Source: Portulaca oleracea
Taxonomy: Eukaryota > Streptophyta > Magnoliopsida > Caryophyllales > Portulacaceae
Assembly (NCBI GenBank): GCA_029582165.1
Contig: CM055875.1
Coordinates: forward strand, 10,972,785-11,036,784
Length of the DNA stretch: 64,000 bases
Direction of reading: 5' to 3'
In this document: positions 22,252 through 34,208 of the stretch, one piece after another
Layout of the letters: each line of letters opens with the position of its first letter
Numbering within the stretch: the first letter of the stretch is position 1
Made by a program: the position numbers and the translations under genes
The notes under the pieces: generated by a model
Database searches by the model: none
Told to the model about the DNA's origin: nothing
The model's input: the letters and a program-made list of their open reading frames with translations, nothing else

Positions 22252-22439
22252 ATGAGAATTTTAGAATTAGACACACACATTGAGATTAGTTTTAACAATT
22301 GTCTCCATCTTAAGACTAGGATTATTAGGTTGAGTTGTAAGTTGTTGTTGGATTTCATTTAAGGTTGTGCGAGCTGCCTCATGTTGATTATGAATATCCT
22401 GAATCGAGACCTATGTAGATGTTCCAAGCCAAGTTTTAA

Positions 22440-23633
22440 TGAGATCACGTGAAGAATAGCGTTATGGTAGTTAGGGTCAAAAGCCCACATATCATAGTTG
22501 ATTTGGCTCATTTTGAGCCATCTTAAGCCCATTTTACTTAGTCATTTAGCTTGGTTTCCCCGCAAATAACTATACTTATCACGTGTTTTATTCATTTTGT
22601 AGGATCGAAGTAAGAAACCTAAGAACACGGAGAAAGGATGCAATCCACGAAGAAAAGGATCAGCCCCAAGACTTCAAGTTAAATCCTAAGGTCGTGGAAG
22701 AAATCGAGGCCAAAAGGAGCTAAAGAGGCCAAGGTTTTGAGGAAAAATGAAATAGGCACGATCGTGCCATCATACAGCACGAACGTGACGCCCTCAAAGA
22801 TCAAGGCCAAAGAAGGATCAAAAGGAGCACGTTCATTCCTACCTCACAATATGATTGTGCGCTCCTGCTCCCAAGGGAATCAACCCAAGGCAAAGAGGGG
22901 CACAATCATGTCCTACACTCGGGAGGGTGGTCATGATCGTGCCACTGAACTGCATGAGTGTTCCATATTCGGAAAATTGCCCTGTTCCATAAACCCAAAC
23001 GACGAGATTCGATGTAGTTTTAGGGTACTATATATAGGTTTTTACGATTGTAATTACTCAAAAATGTCTACCACAAGGAGACTTCTCTTGAGGTGAAAAT
23101 AACTCAAAGCCTCGACCACCTCTTTCGAGTATTAGGTTAGGAAAACTTCAAAAACGTTGACTACCTAATTTACGAGTGATAATGTTAGAGTTCTTCAGCT
23201 CTCTAGAGGTGGTCAATGACATGACCAATTAGGCCTCAATGACCTTCCAAATCCATAAAATCGTGTATGAGGTACCCTTTGCGAGGCTCAATGCCTTGCT
23301 CAGTCTACCTAATGAGGGAGAGCCTTACCTCCGGTCCAAGAACCTAGATTTTCATGAGGTGACTAAGAGGCTAAATTGTTCGAGATGAAAAACTAGAGAA
23401 AAGGAGAGGGATAACATTGTGGTTTACTCGAATCCCTGCATCACAAAAGCCTCCAACCTTAGCAACCCCGCGTTATACTATATGTATCGGCTCATAGCCA
23501 ACTCCTTCTGCGGACGACATGATGGTCGGTCTAACTTGAGGGGTAATGACTTGGAAATCTTTTGGCGTGCCCTAAAGGGAAAGCGCATCAACACTGGCTT
23601 TTACATCATACACCAAGTCTTTGACTTAATCTA
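22440..23633 (+). mobile_element. Athila-like LTR retrotransposon remnant
   Basis: The first part (to about 23140) looks like LTR or leader DNA, with a TATATATAGG motif at 23029-23038 and CACGATCGTG palindromes. The later part has decayed coding sequence typical of the Athila-associated extra ORF: EGEPYLRSKNLDFHEVTKRL (about 23320), SNLSNPALYYMYRLIANSF (about 23455) and NDLEIFWRALKGKRINTGFY (about 23545). Stops and frame changes break it. It ends at about 23633 where CACTA-related sequence begins. Confidence 0.6.
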
Positions 23634-23878
23634 CACAACTAAAAATATGTGTATTACCAACCATTTTTTCCGACCAGTTTAAATGGTTGGAAAACCAACC
23701 ATTTTAGCAACCATTGCATATTCCAACTATTTTTCAAAATTTTTATGTAGGAAAAAGAGTTGGAAATTCCAACTACTTTTGCTGAAATGGATGGAAATTT
23801 TTCGTGCCATCCTTTTTCCTACTATTTGAAAATGCTTGAAAATGGTTGCAAAAATGCCCCTTATCAAGAAACTATTGG
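23634..23878 (-). mobile_element. Possible CACTA end, left of the Tekay insertion
   Basis: It begins CACAACTAAAAAT, similar to the other end's CACTACTAGAAAT, and carries repeated GTTGGAA/TTCCAAC and ACCAACC motifs like subterminal repeats. The motifs differ from those at the right end (GGCGTAAG), and no matching 3-bp duplication was found, so it may belong to a different element. Confidence 0.35.
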
Positions 23879-24145
23879 TGTAAGACCCCGAAAAATTCAA
23901 AGATGTTGACCGTGACGTCATTAGTAAATTAGGTTTGACTTCGTTATTTATTATTATTCGTTTGTGTTTATTTTTGCTAACACTTGAGCTCGTACGATCG
24001 TGAGAGACTAACAAGGATATATCGGTAATTTCATGGGTTTAGTATTATTAGTTTTACTCTTTTTATTATTATTATTATTACTATTAATATTATAGAGTTA
24101 TGTGATTAATTTTGTGAATATTATTTGCTATGTGATTACTATTAA

Positions 24146-24176
<31 letters not shown>

Positions 24177-24444
24177 GCTATTATTATTATTATTAGTTGT
24201 CTTTAGAAAATCAGATTTTAATTGTTTTAGTGTTGGGTTGGGCTAGGATTAGGATTAGACTAATTGGGCCCTAATAAAGTGGGTAGTATAAAAACCTTTT
24301 TCCCTCCCTCAAACCCTAATCTCTTCAAACCCTAACCCTAGCCTCCCTCTCCTCTCTCTCTCTTTCCCCCTCTCTCCCTCGGCCGCCTCTTCCCAGACGT
24401 CGCCGCCTGCACCGCCGCAACCACCACCATCCTCCCTCCCTCTT

Positions 24445-24484
<40 letters not shown>

Positions 24485-24845
24485 CGTGCTGCACCGCCCA
24501 ATGAGCCACCGCGAACCAGCACCACCACTGCCAGTCACTCCCGCCGTCGCCTGAACCACAGGCGCCACCCCTCGCCGCCAGAGCCATCGCACGCCACCGG
24601 AACGCGCAAAGGGTCGAGGACTGTTGTTGCGATGCTGCTGTTGTGCATTCGACCGCCTGACACCGACCACCACCGGTGACCCCGCCGTTCGAACCTGTCG
24701 CTGCTCCCACCAGCGCCGCCGACCATCGCCCCGCTATGAATTTGTTGAACTAAAAAAAAAACCGTGCCCTAACCCTAAACGTAAACCCTAATTCTTTTTT
24801 TTGAAATCTTTCTTTTCTCTTTTATTTTTTTTGTTTTTTGTTTTG

Positions 24846-24880
<35 letters not shown>

Positions 24881-25503
24881 GTATTATTGTTATTCTTGAT
24901 TTAAATCTTGTAATTTGGGTAATTAGGGTTTAAATTTTACTAAGTTGTTATTTGTAATTAATTGTTCTTTTATTGTATTTTTTACTTGTAATTTTCGTAT
25001 AAATTATTACGTGTAATTTTATGTTCTAATTTGGTGTAGTAGGGTTTGTAATAGTTGTAGTAAATTATTACTCTTCAATTGTTTGTTGTACTTTGTTTTC
25101 TTGTGAATCATGTTAGGGTTTTAGATAACATTATTATTGTATGCATGAATTCTTAAAGTTTAATTACTTGGATTAATTCTTGAATTATTAGTTAAGTTTT
25201 CACATATTCTTTAATTCAATCATGTTTAAATCTTGTTAAATAAGTTAGGTTGTTTGAATTACTAAAGTTCGATTCTTGTTTACTAATTTATATTCTTGAT
25301 TGAATCTTGTAAAAAAAGAAGTTAGTTGTTAAGATTCTTGATTGGTAGTTTAAATATTTATATGTTCTTTAATTTTATTCACATGTTCTTTAAGACCTTT
25401 CTTGATTCTTGATTAAGAAATTCATAGTTACTTTTATCTTTTATAATTCACATAGGTCAAGCATGTTTAGGATTATTAAAGTTATATTTTTATGCATGGT
25501 TAG
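23879..25503 (+). repeat. 5' LTR, 3' half deleted
   Basis: It aligns closely with 30683-32295 and then stops at GCATGGTTAG. The remaining 1.9 kb of LTR, including the minisatellite, and the primer-binding site are absent before gag. Confidence 0.88.
24287..24294 (+). promoter_or_regulatory. TATA box of the 5' LTR
   Basis: TATAAAAA lies just upstream of CT-rich sequence with AAACCCTAA motifs (24310-24337). The 3' LTR has the same at 31088. Confidence 0.6.
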
Positions 25504-25852
25504 CTTGATTGTGATATATCTCTAAGTGTGGTGTGCTGTTTCTTTGCGTGATAACCCCAATAGAGGGGATAGATTTACATACTACGACGTTGGTGTGCAA
25601 GTATTATAAATAATAGTCTTGATTTTAGAGGTGATAGTATATATCTTCTTCTTCCCTTTTTAATTGATGCGCGATGAAAGAGTATGTGGAATATGATGCT
25701 ATTATCTGGGCCTATCTGTTGAAATATGTTGCAGTTTTGTATCTGCTTAGAACTTTTATGAGATAGTTTGATTGGATAGTCCCTCCTTAGAATTGGTGAT
25801 TTACGTTGTGAGATTAAACCCTAAGTTGTCTAAATCGACCCTTTGAACTAGG
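25504..25852 (+). other. Leader between truncated LTR and gag
   Basis: No LTR similarity and no tRNA-complementary primer site were found. It probably represents the 3' part of the original untranslated leader, left after the deletion. Confidence 0.5.
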
Positions 25853-27115
25853 ATGTCGGACGTGAACGGTTCTCAACCCAACCACGGAAATCGGGAGCAC
25901 CCGCAAGCTGCAGCCGAACAACGCCCTCAAACCGCGACTGAACTGCGTCAGCGTCTTCCTCACTTGATATCCGGGCCGAGTACAACAACACCAGGGAATG
26001 ACCTTGGTAGCCTGCTGATGATTGAGATGCTTAACAAGCACGAGGATCTACTGAAGAGAGTGGTGGATCGACAAGGAGGAGAAAGGGAAAATGATCCCTC
26101 TGCTCTTCTCCAAAGGTTTAATAACTTTAACCTGCCCGCTTATACAGGGGTAGCTAACCCCAAAGTCTTTGAAGATTGGGTTAGGGAGATTGAAAAGATC
26201 TTCGACACAACCCGCTGTCCTGAGGAGTTGAGGGTGGATTTTGCTGCATACCACCTGAAGGAGGAAGCCGACCTATGGTGGGCAAGTGTGAAGGAGATAC
26301 GGACCGAACCGGGTTTTGACTGGAACCATTTTAAGGTTGTGCTGAAGGATCGGTTCTATCCTATGTCCTTTTAAAAGACGAAGGAAAAGAAATTCATGGA
26401 ATTACGCCAAGGAGAGCGAAGCGTACTCGCTTACTCTACTAAGTTCACCGAACTATCTAGGTTTGCACCTGCCCTTGTGTCTAGTGAGCAATTGAGGATG
26501 GATCGTTTCTGGGATGGATTGAACTGCAAGATTCAGGATCGTATGTCATCACGAGACTTCACTTCCTACCAGAACATGCTTAATGTTACTCTCACTGTGG
26601 AGAGAATAATGCACGATATGGAACGACAACTTGGCATACAAGGGCATAAGAGGAAGGAGCAACCCCGATTCAACCCACCTCAACCCTACCAAGAGAAGAG
26701 ATTTCGCCCTAATAATTGGCAGGGAAATCAGTCTTCAGGGCGTAGGCCACCGTATGTCCCGATATGCAAAGTCTGTGGACGGCCGGGCCATTACCCTCGG
26801 GATTGTAAAGCAAGAAATGTGCGAGGAGGATGCTTTAACTATGGAAGCCTCCAACATCATGTACGACAGTGCCCTCAACAGCCTTCGGGGGGCCACAATG
26901 GTGGAAACAATGGAAATGGCGGGAACAATGGAAACAATGGGAACTGGAGAGCCCCGCAGTCAACATATCAAAATCGGGGAGGCTATAATGGAAACCAAAG
27001 GCCGCAACAACAAAACGGGGTGGTCCTGGGAATCGTAACAACCGGGAGGCGGCAAACCTGCCTCGTCAGCAGCAGCAACCACCGCGTAACGCAGGAGGAC
27101 GAGTGTATGTGTTGA
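25853..27115 (+). pseudogene. Gag of the Tekay-like element, broken
   Basis: Starts at ATG 25853. The capsid region includes VFEDWVREIEKIFDTTRCPE, and the AYHLKEEADLWW segment typical of retrotransposon Gag. A TAA stop at 26372 interrupts the frame, which then continues unchanged (probable CAA to TAA). Two zinc knuckles follow near 26770-26870. The first, CKVCGRPGHYPRDC, is intact (C-x2-C-x4-H-x4-C). The second, CFNYGSLQHHVRQC, has lost its second Cys to Tyr. An Asn/Gly-rich tail follows, and a frameshift near 27050-27100 leads into the protease. Gag normally packages element RNA in cytoplasmic particles. Confidence 0.88.
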
Positions 27116-30100
27116 GGAAGGATGAGGCTGAGAATGAAGCAGACGTCGTGACAGGTACCTTCTCTCTCCACCTCTACAATGTCTCTGTTTTATTTGATTC
27201 TGGTGATAGTCATTCTTTTGTTGGACGAGCTATAGTAGAGAAGGCTAAGATGAAACCCTCGGAGAATAGTAAGCCTATGTCGGTAGCCCTACCCACCGGG
27301 GTACCATTAGTTGTTGAGAGTTATATGGTGGATGTCCTATAGTGATCGCAGGTCGGGAATTTGAGGCAGACCTCTATATGTTTGACCTAATGGAGTTTGA
27401 TGTTATTTTGGGGATGGATTGGTTAGCAAAATATAGAGCTCAGATAGATTGCTACAAGCAAAAGGTGACCTTAGTAGGACCAAATGGGAAGAAGGTAGTG
27501 CATTGGAGTGACAGACATCTTCAAGGTGTAAGGATTATCTCTGCCCTCAAGGCTTAGAAGTTGTTGAGCCAAGGTTGTGAAGGGTTTTTGTGTAATGTAA
27601 TCGACACCAAGGCGGAGGAGCCTACGATTGAGAGTATTCCGATAGTTCAGGAATTTCCTGATGTCTTCCCGGAGGAGATTCCGGGAATGCCCCCACTCAG
27701 GGAGGAGGATTTCTGCATCGATTTGGAGCCCGGGGCAGCACCTGTTTCAAAAGCCCCATATCGAATGGCGCCCGCAGAGCTAAAGGAATTGAAGACCCAA
27801 CTGGATGAGTTGCTAGAAAAAGGGTACATACGACCCAACACGTCACCATGGGGAGCACCCGTATTGTTCGTGAAGAAGAAGGATGGTAGCATGAGGTTAT
27901 GCATCGATTACCGGGAGTTGAACAAGATTACCATCAAAAATCGGTACCCTCTGCCTCGCATTGATGATCTCTTTGACCAGTTGCGGGGTGCAACAATGTT
28001 TTCGAAGATAGACCTGAGATCAGGATATCACCAGCTAAGAATCCGAGAGGAGGACATCTCTAAAACCGCCTTCCGAACTCGATATGGTCATTATGAGTTC
28101 GTAGTAATGCCGTTTGGGCTCACAAATGCCCCAGCTGCTTTCATGGACTTAATGAACCGAGTGTTCAAGCCGTTTCTGGACAAGTTTGTGGTGGTGTTCA
28201 TCGATGATATATTGGTGTACTCAGGAACACGGGAGGAGCATGCAAACCACCTGAAAGAAGTCTTGGACTTTGCGTAATGCGAACTTTATGCGAAGTTTAA
28301 GAAATGTGAATTTTGGTTGGAGCGAGTAGCGTTCTTAGGACACGTGGTGTTTAAGGAAGGAGTAGCAGTGGACCCTCAAAAGGTGGAGGCTATCACCAAG
28401 TGGCCGACGCCGAAGAATGCCACTGAGGTTAGGAGTTTTCTAGGTTTGGCAGGCTACTATAGAAAATTTGTTCAAGATTTCTCGAAAATCGCCACCCCTT
28501 TGACCAATTTGACTCGGAAGTCAATCAAGTTCGCGTGGTCGGAAAAATGTGAGCAAGCATTTCAAGAGCTGAAGAAGAGACTTACCTCAGCCCCTATTCT
28601 CGCTCTACCTCAAGGAAACGAAGGTTTCATTATCTACAGTGACGCATCACATGGTGGATTGGGTTGTGTACTCATGCAGAATAGGAAAGTGATTGCGTAT
28701 GCCTCCAGACAACTGAAGACACATGAGAAGAACTACCCCACTCATGACCTGGAGTTGGCAGCAGTGGTTTTTGCACTTAAGATTTGGAGACACTACCTTT
28801 ATGGAGTACACTGCGAGGTATTCACCGACCATCAAAGTTTGAAATACCTTTTCACACAGAGGAGCTAAACCTTAGGCAGACTCGATGGTTAGAATTTCTG
28901 AAGGACTATGATGTGAACTTCCAATATCATCCCGGAAAAGCAAATGTCGTGGCTGATGCCCTGAGTAGGAGACCCTATCCTGCTGTAAATCACTTGATGA
29001 TGATGCCGCACGAGCTGTACGAGGAGTTTAGGAGGTTGGAGATTAACGTGGTGACACCTGGAAGAAAAGCTGTATTGAATGCCATGGAGTTGCAACCTAC
29101 TCTCATGGAAGAGATCAAGAGGACTCAAGAGCTGGATTTGCAGCTTGTCAAGATACGGGAGGAGGTTTTGCAAGGGAAGGCCCCTGGTTTCGTGATTCAC
29201 GAGGATGGTACATTACGGTTCCATAACCGCGTCTGTGTACCTAACATGGAGGAGTTAAAGAGGAAGATTTTAGAAGAAGGGCACAATACACCATATTTTG
29301 TGCACCCAGGGGGAAATAAGCTTTACAAGGATCTGAAACAGATGTTCTGGTGGAGTAATATGAAACAAGTGGCGGACTTTGTGGCGAAATGCCTCACTTG
29401 CCAACGGGTCAAGGCAGAACATCAACGACCTGCCGGACTTCTGCAGCCACTAGACATTCCCGAATGGAAGTGGGACTCAATATCAATGGACTTTGTAGTG
29501 GGTCTGCCAAGGACCAGGAGGAAACACAATACAATATGGGTAATTGTGGATCGATTAACCAAGTCAGCTCATTTTCTAGCCATCGCCAACAACTGGTCCC
29601 TGGACCAGCTAGCTCAAGCCTATGTAGGAGAGATAGTAAGACTACATGGAGACCCCAGTTCTATAGTCTCGGACAGAGATACCAGATTCCAGTCTGGATT
29701 TTGGAAGAAGTTGCAAGAGGCGTTTGGTACCAAACTCAAGTTTAGCACCGCTTTCCACCCAGCTACTGATGGGCAGACTGAGAGGACTATCCAAACCCTT
29801 GAAGATATGCTGCGAGCATGCGCATTAGATTTCAAAGACTCGTGGGATGACGAGTTGACTCTCATTGAGTTCTCCTACAACAACAGTTATCATGCTAGTA
29901 TTGGGATGTCACCATTCGAAGCTTTATATGGGAGGAGATGTAGGACTCCCCTCTGTTGGCAGGACATCGATGAAGCTCTAATGATAGGACCGGACCTAAT
30001 ACAGGCCACTACTCAGAAGGTTCGAACCATTCAAGATAAAATGAAGGCGGCACAAATTCGACAAAAGAGATATGCTAACAGGAGGAGGAGACCTTTGGAG

Positions 30101-30529
30101 TTCGAAGTAGGAGAATATGTGTTTTTACGGGTTTCACCCACGAAAGGAGTTATGAGATTCAGTCAGTCGGGGAAGTTGACACAAAGGTTTATCGAGCCAT
30201 ATCCAATCTTAGAACGCATCGGAGAAGTTGCCTACAAGTTGCAACTTCTAGGAGAACTTCCAAGAGTGCACAATGTCTTCCATGTATCACAACTCAGGAA
30301 ATATGTTCCGGATGCAACTCATGTGATTGATCCTGAGTCGCTTCAGCTACAAGAAGATCTGAGCTATGAAGAGCAGCCGCTGGAAATTTTGGATCGTAGG
30401 AAAAAACAACTTCGAAGGAAAATGGTTCCCTTGGTGAAAGTGCGATGGGCAAATCATGCCACAACAGAAGCAACCTGGGAAACGGAAGAAGAGATGAGAA
30501 CGAAATACCCTCACCTGTTTCACTCTTAA
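27103..30529 (+). pseudogene. Pol of the Tekay-like element: PR, RT, RNase H, IN, chromodomain
   Basis: The protease has a VLFDSGDSHSFV active site near 27190. RT (27650-28290) shows [43 protein letters not shown] and the catalytic [10 protein letters not shown]. RNase H (28570-28960) has [35 protein letters not shown] and YHPGKANVVADALSR. Integrase has an H/C zinc site (H...CLTCQRVK, 29385-29415) and a D-D-E core: SMDFVVGLP, IVSDRDTRFQ and TDGQTER. A chromodomain-like tail, LVKVRWANHATTEATWETEE, ends at 30529. Frameshifts near 27341 and 28860 and stops at 27555 and 28275 prevent a full polyprotein. The catalytic residues named are all still present. Confidence 0.9.
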
Positions 30530-30540
30530 AGGTACGTCAA

Positions 30541-30691
30541 GTTTCGAGGACGAAACTTCTTTTAAGGAGGTAATGATGTAAAACCTCGAGTTTTAGGGAG
30601 AACGGAACCGTTAGGTTTGTTACCGAATCGTTAGGCTTAAGTTTAAGTTTCGAGGACGAAACTTCTTTTAAGGAGGTAATGATGTAAAACC
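30541..30691 (+). repeat. Duplicated polypurine-tract region before the 3' LTR
   Basis: A block of about 45 bp (TTTCGAGGACGAAACTTC through AAGGAGGTAATGATGTAAAACC) occurs at 30541-30585 and again at 30647-30691. Each copy ends with the LTR-like start TGTAAAACC. The polypurine tract adjoining the functional LTR is about 30670-30682. Confidence 0.9.
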
Positions 30692-31625
30692 CCGAAAAAT
30701 TCAAAGATGTTGACCGTGACGTCGTTAGTAAATTAGGTTTGACTTCGTTATTTATTATTATTCGTTTGTGTTTATTTTTGCTAACACTTGAGCTCGTAGG
30801 ATCGTAAGAGACTAACAAGGGTATATCGGTAATTTCATGGGTTTAGTATTATTAGTTTTACTCTTTTTATTATTATTATTACTATTAATATTATTGAGTT
30901 ATGTGATTAATTTTGTGAATATTATTTGCTATGTGATTACTATTAATATTATTATTAGTATTATTATTATTATTGCTATTATTATTATTATTATTAGTTG
31001 TCTTTAGAAAATCAGATTTTAATTGTTTTAATGTTGGGTTGGGCTAGGATCAGGATTAGACTAATTGGGCTCTAATTAAGTGGGTAGTATAAAAACCTTT
31101 TTCCCTCCCTCAAACCCTAATCTCTTCAAACCCTAACCCTAGCCTCCCTCTCCTCTCTCTCTTTCCTCTCTCTCCTCGCGCCTCTTCCCGGCGCGCCACT
31201 GCACGACGCCGCCTGTACCGCCGCAACCACCACCATCCTCCCTCCCACTTTCGCTCTCTCTGCCCCTGCTGCACCGCCCAACGAGCCACCGCGAACCACC
31301 ACCACCACTGCCAGTCACTCCCGCCGTCGCCTGAACCACAGGCGCCACCCCTCGCCGCCGGAGCCATCGCACGCCACCGGAACGCGCAAAGGGTCGAGGA
31401 CTGTTGTTGCGCTGCTGCTGTTGTGCATTCGACCGCCTGACACCGACCACCACCGGTGACCCCGCCGTTCGAACCTGTCGCTGCTCCCACCAGCCGACCA
31501 TCGCCTGCGTCATTTGTCGAACTCGCCGGAAAAAAAAAATCGTGCCCTAACCCTAAACGTAAACCCTAATTCTTTTTTTTGAAATCTTTCTTTTCTCTTT
31601 TATTTTTTTTGTTTTTTGTTTTTTG

Positions 31626-31669
<44 letters not shown>

Positions 31670-34203
31670 GTATTATTGTTATTCTTGATTTAAATCTTGT
31701 AATTTGGGTAATTAGGGTGTAAATTTTACTAAGTTGTTATTTGTAATTAATTGTTCTTTTATTGTATTTTTTACTTGCAATTTTCGTATAAATTATTACG
31801 TGTAATTTTATGTTCTAATTTGGTGTAGTAGGGTTTGTAATAGTTGTAGTAAAATTATTATTGTTCAATTGTTTGTTGTACTTTGTTTTCTTTTGAATCA
31901 TGTTAGGGTTTTAGATAACATTATTATTGTATGCATGAATTCTTAAAGTTTAATTACTTGGATTAATTCTTGAATTATTAGTTAAGTTTTCACATATTCT
32001 TTAATTCAATCATGTTTAAATCTTGTTAAATAAGTTAGGTTGTTTGAATTACTAAAGTTCGATTCTTGTTTACTAATTTATATTCTTGATTGAATCTTGT
32101 AAAAAAAGAAGTTAGTTGTTAAAATTCTTGATTGGTAGTTTAAATATTTATATGTTCTTTAATTTTATTCACATGTTCTTTAAGACCTTTCTTGATTCTC
32201 GATTAAGAAATTCGTAGTTACTTTTATCTTTTATAATTCACATAGGTCAAGCATGTTTAGGATTATTAAAGTGATATTTTTATGCATGATTAGGTTGTTG
32301 GTTATCAAAGTTATATTCTTGTTTTATTAAGCAAGTAATTACATGTTTCTTTTGGTTGTGATATGTTATATCATGGTTAATGTTGTGTGTAATTAAGTTA
32401 GATTGATTAAAGTTGGTTCTAGTGAGTTTCAATTTTAGAATTATGAAGTTGGACTATGGGTTGAGTTAGGTTAAAGACTTTTAACCTTAGTCACTGTTTT
32501 AGGCCCAAATTAGAACCCCGGGACCAAATGGTGAAGGTTAGAATCGAATTTATAAAATGAATAAGAACTGGGATCGGGACAGTTTCGTTAGTATCTAAAG
32601 ATCGGGTCACCACGGTTAGTGTAGTTGTCTTTTGATCGAACCCTTTGGACTGGAGCTTCCCTTAGATGTTAGCTTTAATAGGAATTTTGCGGAACAGACT
32701 TTGGAGTTGTACAGGTCGAGTTTTACCCCGATTACCAGACCTAGGTCAGATCTGGACAGTTTGGGAAGATGACAGTTTTTGAGGACCTTAAAGCGTGTTT
32801 TGGGTCTTGAGTTCAACATAAAAGTTTTAGTAGACATCCCGAGGTTTCCGAAAAGTCCAAAACCAGACCCATAGGATTTTGGGAAGTCAAGTCACGACCC
32901 TTTTTATGTGGATGCTGTAATCTGTTTTTGTTAATGTTTGTTATTAATAAAAGTGTTGTGGTGTGAAGTGATGTATTGAGCTGGTTATGTGATTATTTGG
33001 AATGTATTAAATGTTTTAAAGTGTAAATTCATGATTGGTAGGAACCTATAGGGTTCCTAGGGGAGGGTTAGTTAGAAGGTAGTTAATACTAACTTCAAAG
33101 GGCGCGTTTTGATTAGAATAATTATTCTATTTTAGGCCCGAGCTAATTCGCGTCGTTAGTGAGCTCAAGTGTGTTCGTTTTTGCTGTGAAGTGCAGCTAA
33201 CCAGGTAATGTCTATGCTCTAATCCCCACTGGGATGCTCTTTAAATGTGTTTTTAATGTTTTCTAATCTGTTTTAAGAATTGCATCACGAAAGGGGACTT
33301 TTTGTTGAAATGTGACCATCTATTTTGGATAACTGTTTGTAATTTTGTGATCTTTGATTTATGAGTTGAGGAATTTGAGATGGTATTTTATTAGTGGTTT
33401 TATTTTGATTTTGATAAACCTGGCTTGGGTTTGACTTGAGAGCTGTGAGATGAGATTGCATAAGATACTAATAACTCAAGTGAAACATTAAGCGGGTTTG
33501 TTCTTTGATGCCTTTGGTAGGCGGTTACTTTAATGCCTTTGGTAGGCGGGTACTTTGATGCCTTTGGTAGGCGAATTTTGATGCCTTTGGTAGGCGATTA
33601 TTGATGTCTTTGGTAGGCGATTATTATGTTTATGCCTTTGGTAGGCGATTACCTTTGATGCCTTTGGTAGGCGAATGTTTGATGTCTTTGGTAGGCGATG
33701 TTACTTTATGGGATTTGATATCCCGCCCGCATAATAAAATGAATGGGTTGGGTTGAGGAAAACAGTTTTATGGGTTAAACGGTTTATTAAAAGGTTTGAC
33801 TTGTTCCCCTTCCTCAAATGAATTGAAATGAACTTAACCTGTTTTTAACGTTAGGGGTAGACATTATTGAGATTTCCCCCTCATTTTTGAAATGTTTTGT
33901 TTTCAGGTGATGATCAATATGCTGGGGACAGGAATTAGAAGTGAGGACGACATGTCTAGAAGTCGTTAATTTTTGTTATGCTTCGTTTTGAAAGACTTGA
34001 AGTTAGTTTGAGGTTTATTTCTAAGTATGAGTTTTTTAGTTGGTTGCCGTTGACAGACAGTCGTTGTTTTTTCCTTCTTGCCTTGTATTCCTTCGGGGAT
34101 ACGGCAGTGACGCCCAATAAGAGTTTAAATCTTCCGCTAAATTTTATCTGTTAACGTTAGTTTGACTTTGACTTTTCGATAATTGAATTTCCGGGGCGTT
34201 ACA
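30683..34203 (+). repeat. 3' LTR of the Tekay-like element, full length
   Basis: It is 3521 bp with TG...CA ends. It contains a TATA box (31088), AAACCCTAA motifs, a GC-rich block (31140-31530), (TTA)n (31628-31670), and a GCCTTTGGTAGGC minisatellite (33505-33700). It is the reference for the truncated or rearranged LTRs at 1-1742, 23879-25503 and 59082-61036. Confidence 0.92.
33505..33700 (+). repeat. Minisatellite in LTR, eight units
   Basis: Eight units of about 22-28 bp share GATGCCTTTGGTAGGCGAT. Each core pairs GCCT with AGGC around TTGGT, so each could form a small hairpin. The minus-strand LTR at 59577-59800 has nine units. Confidence 0.92.
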
Positions 34204-34208
34204 ATTGG

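Larger units (their letters stand above)
23879..34203 (+). mobile_element. Tekay/Del-like Ty3/gypsy chromovirus
   Basis: Its ends are TG (23879) and CA (34203), flanked by a perfect 5-bp duplication ATTGG (23874-23878 and 34204-34208). Order is LTR, gag, protease, RT, RNase H, integrase with a C-terminal chromodomain-like segment, polypurine tract, LTR. The order and the C-terminal sequence identify a chromovirus of the Tekay/Del group. The 5' LTR keeps only its first 1.6 kb; the rest and the primer-binding site are missing. Stops and frameshifts add to the damage, so the copy is non-autonomous. Confidence 0.92.

Noticed and set aside
22034..22358. Overlapping open frames encoding YIHT and MYVC repeats
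   Set aside because: They are translations of the (CATA)n microsatellite on both strands.
24310..24340. CCCTAA motifs as a telomeric tract
   Set aside because: Only a few units with interruptions, at a fixed position in each LTR; not a telomere.
24309..24726. Gly/Arg-rich minus-strand frames, repeated at 31110-31513
   Set aside because: They arise from CT-rich and CCACC-rich LTR DNA, opposite to the element's transcription; no domain was recognised.
33505..33700. Regularly spaced repeats resembling a CRISPR array
   Set aside because: The spacers are short, similar to each other and of uneven length, and the array is part of a plant LTR.
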